From an uncultured Prevotella sp. (GTDB lineage: Bacteria; Bacteroidota; Bacteroidia; Bacteroidales; Bacteroidaceae), in NCBI GenBank assembly GCA_900770395.1, contig CAAGKM010000030.1, forward strand, positions 1-64,000: DNA of 64,000 nt, in the 5' to 3' direction. Positions 8,280 through 16,760 of this stretch are shown piece after piece (the first letter of the stretch is position 1; every line of letters starts with the position of its first letter). The position numbers and the translations under genes are program-made. The notes under the pieces were generated by a model. It was not told where the DNA came from. It searched no databases and saw only the letters and a program-made list of their open reading frames with translations.

Positions 8280-8747
8280 ATGATAAACTGCGACGTAATT
8301 AAAGAAATTGTAGGGGAATGGTTGAAAGACAATGACTATTTCCTGGTGGATGTTGTGTTTGAGGATTCCGACCGTATTGTGGTTGAGATTGACCATGCCG
8401 ACGGTGTGTGGATTGAGGATTGTGCCGAGTTGAGCCGCTTTGTACAGGAGCGCTTAGGCGAAGAGCTCGATGACTATGAGATGGAGGTTGGCTCCGCTGG
8501 TATCGGACAGCCGTTTAAGGTAATGCAGCAATACGTCAACCATATAGGCAAGGATGTTGAGGTGCTCCAGAACGACGGCAAGAAGGTGCAGGGAATACTC
8601 AAAAGCGTTGACGGTGACCACTTTGTAGTGACAGTCAAAGAGAAGCAGAAGAAGGAGGGCAAAAAGCGCCCCGAGATTGTTGAGGTGGACAAGGAGTTCA
8701 GCGTGGCTGACGTGAAATACACCAAATATCTTCTGAACTTCAAATAA
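8280..8747 (+). CDS. rimP: Ribosome maturation factor RimP
   Basis: A 155-residue protein of normal RimP length, with the characteristic N-terminal alpha/beta domain (WLKDNDYFLVDVVFEDSDRIVVEIDHADGV; ELSRFVQERL; YEMEVGSAGIGQPF) and a C-terminal SH3-like domain (GKDVEVLQNDGKKVQGILKS). It helps assemble the 30S subunit around S12. Its position directly before nusA and infB is the classic order across bacteria. ATG 8280 is the only plausible start; no Shine-Dalgarno is seen, normal for this phylum. Confidence 0.95.
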   Translation: MINCDVIKEIVGEWLKDNDYFLVDVVFEDSDRIVVEIDHADGVWIEDCAELSRFVQERLGEELDDYEMEVGSAGIGQPFKVMQQYVNHIGKDVEVLQNDGKKVQGILKSVDGDHFVVTVKEKQKKEGKKRPEIVEVDKEFSVADVKYTKYLLNFK

Positions 8748-8822
8748 TGATAATACTCCGTGACAGATATTTGTCTGCTCACACATTATTATATATAAGC
8801 AAATAAAAACAAAAAATATAAA

Positions 8823-10082
8823 ATGGCAACAAGAAAAGAAGACAAGGGTCCAAGCATGATAGAGACCTTTAAGGAATTCAAGGAGACAAAGAACATTGAC
8901 CGTACAACACTGGTGAGTGTGCTTGAGGAGAGCTTCCGCAACGTTATTGCCAAATTGTTTGGCAGCGACGCTAACTTTGACGTGATTGTAAACCCCGACA
9001 AAGGTGACTTCGAGATTCACCGCAACCGTATTGTGGTGGCAGATGACGCCGTGGAGGACGAGAACAAGGAGATAACCCTCACTGAGGCACGTCAGATTGA
9101 GCCCGACTATGAGATTGGCGAGGAGGTGAGCGAGCCTGTGGAGTTCGCTAAATTTGGCCGCCGCGCCATACTCACACTGCGCCAGACTCTGCAGTCGAAA
9201 ATCTTAGAGCTGGAACACGACTCACTGTACAACAAATACAAGGATAAGGTTGGACAGATTGTCAGCGGAGAGGTTTACCAGATTTGGAAGCGCGAGGTGC
9301 TCGTAATCGATGACGACGGCAATGAACTGCATCTGCCCAAACCAGAGCAGATTCCTGGCGACGTATACCGCAAGGGTGAGACAGTGCGCGGTGTGGTGCT
9401 GCGTGTGGACAACGAGAACAACAATCCACGCATCACTTTGAGCCGCACAAGTCCTATGTTCCTTGAGCGCCTGCTTGAGGCTGAGGTGCCTGAGATTAAC
9501 GACGGGCTCATCACCATCCGCCGTGTGGCACGCATTCCTGGCGAGCGTGCGAAGGTGGCTGTGGAGAGCTATGATGACCGTATCGACCCGGTAGGAGCTT
9601 GCGTGGGTGTGAAGGGAAGCCGTGTTCACGGTATCGTGCGTGAGCTGTGCAACGAGAATATCGACGTGGTGAACTACTCAAACAACATACAGCTGTTCAT
9701 CAGCCGCGCTCTCAGTCCTGCAAAGATTGAAAGCATCACCCTTGATGAGGAGAAGCGCAAGGCTGAGGTGTTCCTCCAGCCAGAGGAAGTATCGCTTGCC
9801 ATTGGCCGCAGCGGTATGAACATCAAGCTTGCCTCAATGCTTACTGAATATACTATTGACGTGTTCCGCATGACCGCTAACGAGGACGGCGAGGACATTT
9901 ATCTCGACGAATTCTCAGACGAGATTGACCAGTGGATTATCGACGCTATCAAGAACATCGGACTCGACACTGCCAAGAGCGTGCTCAACGCTCCACGCAC
10001 AATGCTGCTTGAGAAAGCTGACCTTGAGGAAGAGACTGTCGACCATGTGCTGGACGTGCTGAGGGCTGAGTTTGAAAATTAA
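8823..10082 (+). CDS. nusA: Transcription termination/antitermination factor NusA
   Basis: A 419-residue NusA. The N-terminal RNA-polymerase-binding domain (about 1-125) is followed by an S1 domain (about 135-200; GQIVSGEVYQIWKREVLVI) and two KH domains (about 205-345; DPVGACVGVKGSRVHGIVREL and LAIGRSGMNIKLAS). A short helical tail (about 360-419) follows, without the full pair of acidic repeats of the E. coli protein. It modulates pausing, termination and coupling to translation. The gene lies 75 bp after rimP and 34 bp before infB and is probably co-transcribed with them. Confidence 0.96.
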   Translation: MATRKEDKGPSMIETFKEFKETKNIDRTTLVSVLEESFRNVIAKLFGSDANFDVIVNPDKGDFEIHRNRIVVADDAVEDENKEITLTEARQIEPDYEIGEEVSEPVEFAKFGRRAILTLRQTLQSKILELEHDSLYNKYKDKVGQIVSGEVYQIWKREVLVIDDDGNELHLPKPEQIPGDVYRKGETVRGVVLRVDNENNNPRITLSRTSPMFLERLLEAEVPEINDGLITIRRVARIPGERAKVAVESYDDRIDPVGACVGVKGSRVHGIVRELCNENIDVVNYSNNIQLFISRALSPAKIESITLDEEKRKAEVFLQPEEVSLAIGRSGMNIKLASMLTEYTIDVFRMTANEDGEDIYLDEFSDEIDQWIIDAIKNIGLDTAKSVLNAPRTMLLEKADLEEETVDHVLDVLRAEFEN

Positions 10083-10116
10083 AATGAATAGGGTTTTACC
10101 CACCAAAATGTAATAT

Positions 10117-12939
10117 ATGGGTGTTAGATTAAATAAAGTATTAACTGAATTAAATATAGGATTTCAGACAGCTGCTGATTTCCTGAAAAATAAACCTGGA
10201 TTGGGAGAAATCAGAGATGACTTTTCTCCAAACTCCAAGATCTCCGATGAGCAGTACGAAGCCCTTGTTAGTCAGTTCAAGGGTGACAAGTTTGTGAAAA
10301 AGGAGGCAGAGAAAATTTTTGCAAAGAAAGCAAAAACTGACAAGAAAGCCCCGACAAAGGCCGAAGAGCTGTTGGAAGACCGCCAGCAGTATAAGCCATT
10401 AGGCAAGATTAACCTTGATGCCATTGACAAAAAGCAGCAGAGCATAGCCGCAGTAAAGCCAGTGGAAGAGAAGAAGGTGGAGAAGACAAAGGAAGAGACA
10501 AAGAAGTCTGACACTGTAATAAAGGAAAAGACAAAGCCTGTACAGGAGCCAGATAAGAAACAACAACCTGAAGTTGCCCAGCCATCCGCTCAGCAGACAA
10601 AGGCCAAACAGAATGACAATAAGCAGAAAGTTGAGATTGTGGCAAAGGACGGCGACAGCAATGTATTTGCCCTGAAGAGCGAGACTGACCGCAGTCCTAA
10701 GCTTAATGTGCTCGGCAAAATTGACCTTGACGCTCTCAACCAGAGCACCCGTCCTAAGAAAAAGAGCAAGGAGGAGCGCCGCAAGGAGCGTGAGGAGAAA
10801 GCCCAAGGTGAGCGTCGCCGCCGTCAGCGTGTCAGCGGTGAGCGTGTAGACATTGAGGCAGCCTCAAAGCAGAACGGCAACGGTAACAACGGTGGTAAGA
10901 AAAAGAACGGCAAAGGCGGCCAGGACAATAATGCCAACAACCAGCGCAACAACAATAACAATCAGGCTGCTGCCCAACAGGGTGGAGGCAAGAAAAAGAA
11001 GAACAAGAACAAGCAGCCACAGAAACCTGTTGAGGTGAGCGAGGAGGATGTTGCACGTCAGGTAAAGGAGACGCTTGCACGTCTTACCAATAAGACCAAC
11101 GTCAACAAGAAGGGCGCCAAGTACCGTAAGGAGAAGCGCGAGGCTGCAGCCGACCGTATGAACGAAGAGCGTTTGGAGCAGGCTGCAGAGAGCAAGGTAC
11201 TGAAACTCACCGAGTTTGTTACCGTTAGCGAGCTTGCAACCATGATGAATGTGCCTGTAAACAAGGTCATCGGTACACTTATGTCTATTGGTGTGATGGT
11301 TAGTATCAACCAGCGCCTCGACGCCGAGACCATCAACATGGTTGCCGAAGAGTTTGGCTTCAGCACCGAATATGTGAGTGCAGAGGTGAGCGCCGCCGTA
11401 AGTGAGGAGGAGGACGATGAGAACGACCTCGTGTCACGTGCTCCAGTGGTAACAGTCATGGGTCACGTAGACCACGGTAAGACATCGTTGCTCGACTATA
11501 TCCGCAACACCAACGTCATCGCCGGTGAGGCTGGCGGTATCACACAGCACATCGGAGCCTACAACGTGGGACTGCAGGACGGCCGCCGCATCTGTTTCCT
11601 CGATACTCCTGGCCACGAGGCTTTCACCGCCATGCGTGCCCGCGGTACTCAGGTCACCGATATTGCCATCATCATCATCGCAGCCGACGACAGCGTGATG
11701 CCCACCACCAAGGAGGCAATCGCCCACGCACAGGCAGCCAACGTGCCAATGGTGTTTGCAATCAACAAGATAGACAAGCCGGGAGCCAATCCCGACAAGA
11801 TACGTGAGGACCTGGCACAGATGAACCTGCTCGTAGAGGAATGGGGCGGTAAGTACCAGTGTCAGGAGATAAGCGCCAAGAAAGGCATCGGCGTTGAGGA
11901 CCTTATGGAAAAGGTTCTTCTTGAGGCAGAGATGCTCGACTTGAAGGCAAACCCTAACCGCAAGGCTACGGGAAGCATCATTGAGAGCCAGCTCGACAAG
12001 GGCCGCGGCTATGTGTCTACAGTGCTTGTTAGCAACGGTACCCTGAAGGTGGGCGACATCGTGCTCGCCGGAACATCGTGGGGACGCATCAAGGCTATGT
12101 TCAACGAGCGCAACCAGCGCATTGAGCAGGCTGGACCTGCAGAGCCTGCGAGCATCCTCGGACTCAATGGCGCGCCTACCGCCGGTGACTCGTTCCACGT
12201 GATGGAAAGCGAGCAGGAGGCAAAAGAGATAGCCAACAAGCGTGAGCAGCTGCAGCGCGAGCAGGGTCTCCGCACACAGCAGCGTATGGGTCTTGCCGAC
12301 CTTGCCCGCCGCATAGCCAAGGGTGTGAAGGAGCTCAACATCATCGTCAAGGGTGATACCGACGGTTCTATCGAGGCACTCAGCGACTCGTTCATCAAGC
12401 TCTCTACCGAGAAGGTTCAGGTGAACGTTATCCAGAAGTCTGTGGGACAGATCTCGGAAAACGATGTTACTCTGGCAAGCGTTTCTGATGCCATTATCGT
12501 GGCATTCCAGGTACGTCCGTCGGCAGCAGCACGCAAGTTAGCTGAGCAGGAAGGTGTGGAAATCAACACCTACTCAGTTATCTACGACGCCATCGACGAT
12601 GTTACCCACGCTATGGAGGGTATGCTCGACAAGATTAAGAAAGAGGTTGTCACCGGTCAGGTTGAGGTACGCGAGGTTTACCGCATATCAAAGGTTGGTA
12701 CTGTTGCCGGAGCTCTCGTCACTGAGGGTAAGGTACACCGTTCCGACAAGGCACGCCTCGTCCGCGACGGCATTGTAATCCACACTGGCGACATCAATGC
12801 CCTGAAGCGTTACAAGGACGACGTGAAGGAAGTGCCCACAAATATGGAGTGCGGTATCTCGCTTGTCAACTACAACGACATACAGCAAGGTGATATAATC
12901 GAGACATTCACTGTAATAGAGATAGAGCAGAAACTGTAG
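10117..12939 (+). CDS. infB: Translation initiation factor IF-2
   Basis: A 940-residue IF-2. The N-terminal 60 residues form the IF2N-type motif (VRLNKVLTELNIGF). They are followed by about 270 residues of Lys/Glu/Gln/Asn-rich low complexity, typical of bacterial IF-2 but with long N, Q and G runs at about 245-300. The GTPase domain starts near 440: G1 GHVDHGKT (449-456), G3 DTPGH, G4 NKID. The beta-barrel and fMet-tRNA-binding domains complete it (VVTGQVEVREVYRISKVGTV). It places initiator tRNA on the 30S subunit. sufB begins 12 bp after its stop, so read-through into the suf genes is likely. Confidence 0.97.
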   Translation: MGVRLNKVLTELNIGFQTAADFLKNKPGLGEIRDDFSPNSKISDEQYEALVSQFKGDKFVKKEAEKIFAKKAKTDKKAPTKAEELLEDRQQYKPLGKINLDAIDKKQQSIAAVKPVEEKKVEKTKEETKKSDTVIKEKTKPVQEPDKKQQPEVAQPSAQQTKAKQNDNKQKVEIVAKDGDSNVFALKSETDRSPKLNVLGKIDLDALNQSTRPKKKSKEERRKEREEKAQGERRRRQRVSGERVDIEAASKQNGNGNNGGKKKNGKGGQDNNANNQRNNNNNQAAAQQGGGKKKKNKNKQPQKPVEVSEEDVARQVKETLARLTNKTNVNKKGAKYRKEKREAAADRMNEERLEQAAESKVLKLTEFVTVSELATMMNVPVNKVIGTLMSIGVMVSINQRLDAETINMVAEEFGFSTEYVSAEVSAAVSEEEDDENDLVSRAPVVTVMGHVDHGKTSLLDYIRNTNVIAGEAGGITQHIGAYNVGLQDGRRICFLDTPGHEAFTAMRARGTQVTDIAIIIIAADDSVMPTTKEAIAHAQAANVPMVFAINKIDKPGANPDKIREDLAQMNLLVEEWGGKYQCQEISAKKGIGVEDLMEKVLLEAEMLDLKANPNRKATGSIIESQLDKGRGYVSTVLVSNGTLKVGDIVLAGTSWGRIKAMFNERNQRIEQAGPAEPASILGLNGAPTAGDSFHVMESEQEAKEIANKREQLQREQGLRTQQRMGLADLARRIAKGVKELNIIVKGDTDGSIEALSDSFIKLSTEKVQVNVIQKSVGQISENDVTLASVSDAIIVAFQVRPSAAARKLAEQEGVEINTYSVIYDAIDDVTHAMEGMLDKIKKEVVTGQVEVREVYRISKVGTVAGALVTEGKVHRSDKARLVRDGIVIHTGDINALKRYKDDVKEVPTNMECGISLVNYNDIQQGDIIETFTVIEIEQKL

Positions 12940-12951
12940 TATTTTTCGTAC

Positions 12952-14394
12952 ATGAAAAATGAATATGTAAAAAAGGTGGCGGAGCAGAAGTATGAATTCG
13001 GCTTCACCACCGATGTGCATACTGAGATAATCGAGCAGGGACTCAACGAGGATGTGGTGCGACTCATATCTGAGAAGAAGAACGAGCCCGAATGGATGCT
13101 GGAGTTCCGCCTGAAGGCTTTCCGCCACTGGCTCACGCTCAAGCAACCTACATGGGGGCATGTGCCTCGCCTGCCGCAGATTGACTATCAGGCAATATCC
13201 TACTATGCCGACCCAATGGCAAAGAAGAAGGACAACGGCAAGAAGGAGATTGACCCGGAGCTGATGAAGACCTTCGACAAGCTTGGCATTCCGCTTGAGG
13301 AACGTCTGGCACTTAGCGGCACCGCCGTGGATGCCATCATGGACTCGGTGAGCGTAAAGACCACCTTTAAGGAAGAACTTGCCAAGAAGGGCATAATCTT
13401 CTGCTCCATAGGCGATGCCATACAGCAGCATCCCGACCTCGTAAGGGAGTATCTCGGGTCAGTGGTGCCCTACCGCGACAATTTCTATGCCGCGCTCAAC
13501 AGTGCCGTGTTCAGCGACGGCTCGTTTGTCTACATCCCCAAAGGAGTGCGCAGCCCTATGGAGCTAAGCTCCTATTTCCGCATAAACGCAAGAAACACGG
13601 GACAGTTTGAGCGCACGCTCATCATTGCCGATGACGACAGTTATGTGTCTTATCTTGAGGGATGCACCGCTCCGCAGCGCGATGAGAACCAGCTGCATGC
13701 CGCCATCGTTGAGATTGTGGTGAAAGACCGTGCTGAGGTGAAATATTCCACGGTGCAGAACTGGTATCCCGGCGACGAGAACGGCAAGGGCGGTGTGTTC
13801 AACCTCGTGACCAAGCGCGGCGAGCTGCGTGGAGTGAACAGCAAGCTGTCGTGGACCCAGGTGGAGACGGGCAGTGCCATAACATGGAAATATCCCTCGT
13901 GCGTGCTCCGCGGCGACGGTTCGCAGGCAGAGTTCTACAGCGTTGCCGTCACCAACAATTATCAGGAGGCAGACACGGGCACGAAGATGATACACATGGG
14001 TAAGAACACCAAAAGTACCATCATATCGAAGGGCATATCGGCAGGACACAGCCAGAACTCCTACCGCGGACTGGTGCGTGCCACCAAGAATGCCAACAAT
14101 GCCCGCAACTATTCATCTTGCGACAGTCTACTGCTTGGCAGCGAGTGCGGAGCGCACACCTTTCCCTATATGGACATACACAACGACACGGCAATAGTGG
14201 AGCATGAGGCAACCACCAGCAAGATTGGCGAGGACCAGCTGTTTTACTGCAATCAGCGCGGCATTCCCACCGAACAGGCTGTGGGGCTCATCGTCAACGG
14301 CTATGCCAAGGAAGTACTCAACAAACTGCCGATGGAGTTTGCCGTAGAGGCTCAAAAACTTTTGAGTGTGTCGCTTGAGGGAACAGTTGGGTAG
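12952..14394 (+). CDS. sufB: Fe-S cluster assembly scaffold protein SufB
   Basis: A 480-residue protein with full SufB similarity: N-terminal helical part (YEFGFTTDVHTEIIEQGLNEDVVRLISEKK) and a right-handed beta-helix core. Conserved stretches include VPYRDNFYAALNSAVFSDGS, YLEGCTAPQRDENQLHAAIV, SAGHSQNSYRGLV, and HEATTSKIGEDQLFY in the C-terminal part. SufB builds nascent Fe-S clusters as part of SufBC2D. It is only 12 bp downstream of infB and 37 bp upstream of sufC, placing the suf genes in or directly behind the translation operon. Confidence 0.96.
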   Translation: MKNEYVKKVAEQKYEFGFTTDVHTEIIEQGLNEDVVRLISEKKNEPEWMLEFRLKAFRHWLTLKQPTWGHVPRLPQIDYQAISYYADPMAKKKDNGKKEIDPELMKTFDKLGIPLEERLALSGTAVDAIMDSVSVKTTFKEELAKKGIIFCSIGDAIQQHPDLVREYLGSVVPYRDNFYAALNSAVFSDGSFVYIPKGVRSPMELSSYFRINARNTGQFERTLIIADDDSYVSYLEGCTAPQRDENQLHAAIVEIVVKDRAEVKYSTVQNWYPGDENGKGGVFNLVTKRGELRGVNSKLSWTQVETGSAITWKYPSCVLRGDGSQAEFYSVAVTNNYQEADTGTKMIHMGKNTKSTIISKGISAGHSQNSYRGLVRATKNANNARNYSSCDSLLLGSECGAHTFPYMDIHNDTAIVEHEATTSKIGEDQLFYCNQRGIPTEQAVGLIVNGYAKEVLNKLPMEFAVEAQKLLSVSLEGTVG

Positions 14395-14431
14395 TGTTGA
14401 GTGTGAAGTTATTAGTGTTTATTTTTAGTTT

Positions 14432-15259
14432 ATGAGTTTAGAAGTAAAAAATCTTCATGCCAAAATTGGCGATAAGAAAATATTGAACGGCATCAATCTC
14501 ACAATTAACGACGGTGAGGTGCATGCCATAATGGGACCTAACGGCTCGGGCAAGTCAACTCTCAGCGCCGTGCTGGTGGGCAATCCTCTTTATGAGGTCA
14601 CAGAGGGCGAGGTGATATTCAACGGCAAGAACCTGCTGGAAATGTCGCCCGAGGACCGTGCCCATGAGGGACTGTTCCTGTCGTTCCAGTATCCGGTGGA
14701 GATTCCCGGAGTGTCGATGACCAATTTCATGCGTGCTGCCATCAACGAGAAGCGTAAGTATGAGGGCAAAGAACCGCTCTCTGCCGGCGACTTCCTTAAA
14801 CTGATGCGTGAGAAGCGCAAAATCGTGGAGCTTGACTCTAAGCTTGCCAACCGTTCTGTGAACGAAGGCTTCAGCGGCGGCGAGAAAAAGCGCAACGAGA
14901 TATTCCAGATGGCAATGCTTGAGCCAAAGCTGTCGATTCTCGACGAGACTGATTCGGGGCTTGACGTGGATGCCATGCGCATTGTGGCTGACGGCGTGAA
15001 CAAGATGCACACACCGGAGACCTCCACAATAGTAATCACCCACTACGAGCGTCTGCTCGATATGATTAAGCCAAGCGTGGTACATGTGCTTTGGAATGGC
15101 AAGATTGTGAAAACTGCTGGTCCTGAGCTTGCAAAGGAGATAGAGACACGCGGCTACGACTGGATAAAGGCGGAATTTTCGTGCAAACCGAATGGAGAGT
15201 CAAGCTTGCTGAGCTATCCTGAGGTGCAGCCGAAAATCAACGAAGTTAATGCAGAGTAA
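14432..15259 (+). CDS. sufC: Fe-S assembly ATPase SufC
   Basis: A 275-residue ABC ATPase: Walker A GPNGSGKS (35-42), signature FSGGEKKRNEI (the SufC-type variant), Walker B with LSILDETDSGLD. It is soluble and powers SufB-SufD rearrangement during cluster assembly rather than transport. The tail after residue about 248 (FSCKPNGESSLLSYPEVQ...) is slightly longer than in many SufC proteins. Its stop overlaps the start of sufD, suggesting translational coupling. Confidence 0.97.
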   Translation: MSLEVKNLHAKIGDKKILNGINLTINDGEVHAIMGPNGSGKSTLSAVLVGNPLYEVTEGEVIFNGKNLLEMSPEDRAHEGLFLSFQYPVEIPGVSMTNFMRAAINEKRKYEGKEPLSAGDFLKLMREKRKIVELDSKLANRSVNEGFSGGEKKRNEIFQMAMLEPKLSILDETDSGLDVDAMRIVADGVNKMHTPETSTIVITHYERLLDMIKPSVVHVLWNGKIVKTAGPELAKEIETRGYDWIKAEFSCKPNGESSLLSYPEVQPKINEVNAE

Positions 15260-16604
15260 TATGGGCAGCGAACAGCAATATATCGACCTTTATAACGACT
15301 GCCGGCAAATGATTTGCAGTCACAGCACCGCTGTGATGAATGCCGTGCGCGACGGGGCTTTCAATGACTTTTGTCAGCAGAAGCTCCCAACCCGCCGTGT
15401 GGAGCGTTATAAGTACACCGATGTTGAGCAGTTGATGGCGCCTAACTACGGTCTTAACCTCAACCGTCTTGACATTCCCGTAAATCCATACGACGCTTTC
15501 CGTTGCGACGTGCCTAATCTCAGCACCTCGCTATATTTCATAGTCAACGACGCTTTTTATACCAAGGCTTTGCCAAAAAGCGCACTGCCCGAGGGAGTGA
15601 TTATCGACTCGCTTAGCGCTGTGGCTGAACGTAACCCCAGGCTTGTGGCAAAGTATTACGCACAAATTGCGAAAACTGCCGATGATGCCGTAACTGCTCT
15701 CAACACTATGCTGGCACAGGACGGGCTCTTTGTCTACGTGCCCCGTGGAGTGAGGGTCGACCGTGCCATTCAGGTGATAAATATCTGCCGCTCGGATGTT
15801 GACCTTATGCTCAACCGCCGTGTGCTTGTGGTTGTTGAGGACAATGCTGAGATACAGTTGCTTTTCTGCGACCATGCCGCCGACGACTGCCGTTTCCTCA
15901 CCACACAGGTGGTAGAGGCTTTTGTAGGTGATAACGCTCATCTCGATTTGTATTGCCTTGAGGAGACCCACGCAAAGAATGTGCGCATAAGCAATGTGTA
16001 TATCCGTCAGGAGAGCAGCAGCGTAGTGAACCACAACGTGATAACCCTTCACAATGGCGTGACCCGCAACCAGACACAGTTCGACCTTGCTGGCGAGGGA
16101 GCGGAGTGCGGACTATACGGCTGCGTGATTGCCGACAAGGAGCAGCATGTTGACAACAATACTCTTATCACCCACTCTGTGCCTCATTGCCAGAGCAACG
16201 AGCTGTATAAGTATGTGCTCAACGGCAGTGCCACAGGAGCATTTGCCGGCAAGGTGTATGTGGCTAAAGATGCACAGAAGACCGCCTCGCAGATGACCAA
16301 CCAAAATCTCTGCGGCACCAAGGAGGCGCATATGTACACTCAGCCCATGCTTGAGATCTACGCCGACGATGTAAAGTGCGCCCACGGCTCAACAGTTGGC
16401 CAGCTCAACGATACCGCCATGTTCTATATGCAGCAGCGAGGCATTCCAAGCAACGAGGCACGCCTGCTCCTGCAGTTTGCCTTTGTCAACGAGGTCATCG
16501 ACCGCATAAAGCTGGAGCCGCTGCGCGACCGCCTCCACTATCTTGTGGAGAAGCGTTTCCGCGGTGAACTGAGTAAGTGCGAGGGCTGCAAACTGTGCAA
16601 ATAA
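15249..16604 (+). CDS. sufD: Fe-S cluster assembly protein SufD
   Basis: A 451-residue paralog of SufB. Recognisable are the N-terminal helical domain, LPTRRVERYKYTDV, the beta-helix core and GTKEAHMYTQPMLEIYADDVKCAHGSTVGQL near the end, with the His/Cys pair region used at the SufB-SufD interface. The start is ATG 15249, overlapping sufC by 11 bp; ATG 15261 is also possible. The extreme C-terminus (KCEGCKLCK) carries a CxxCxxC motif. No sufS, sufE or sufU gene follows: the next gene is an M16 protease behind its own promoter box. Confidence 0.95.
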   Translation: MQSNMGSEQQYIDLYNDCRQMICSHSTAVMNAVRDGAFNDFCQQKLPTRRVERYKYTDVEQLMAPNYGLNLNRLDIPVNPYDAFRCDVPNLSTSLYFIVNDAFYTKALPKSALPEGVIIDSLSAVAERNPRLVAKYYAQIAKTADDAVTALNTMLAQDGLFVYVPRGVRVDRAIQVINICRSDVDLMLNRRVLVVVEDNAEIQLLFCDHAADDCRFLTTQVVEAFVGDNAHLDLYCLEETHAKNVRISNVYIRQESSSVVNHNVITLHNGVTRNQTQFDLAGEGAECGLYGCVIADKEQHVDNNTLITHSVPHCQSNELYKYVLNGSATGAFAGKVYVAKDAQKTASQMTNQNLCGTKEAHMYTQPMLEIYADDVKCAHGSTVGQLNDTAMFYMQQRGIPSNEARLLLQFAFVNEVIDRIKLEPLRDRLHYLVEKRFRGELSKCEGCKLCK

Positions 16605-16719
16605 CCGAATTATCATGTTTAATATTATGAGCTTGGGGACGGAATCCGTACAAAATTACAGAATTATTAATATATAATAAAATATCAGGGACCTTGCAAG
16701 TTATTTGGCGGAAAAATCG

Positions 16720-16727
16720 TACCTTTG
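16720..16727 (+). promoter_or_regulatory. -7 promoter element for the M16 protease gene
   Basis: TACCTTTG followed by CC, 34 bp before the start codon. No TTTG is found at the ideal distance, so only the -7 box is supported. Confidence 0.5.
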
Positions 16728-16760
16728 CCACAATTGTAATAAATTTAAATAAATATTCAG

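Noticed and set aside
11434..12198. A 254-codon minus-strand frame inside infB
   Set aside because: Antisense to the conserved GTPase domain; His/Cys/Leu-rich composition typical of a shadow frame.
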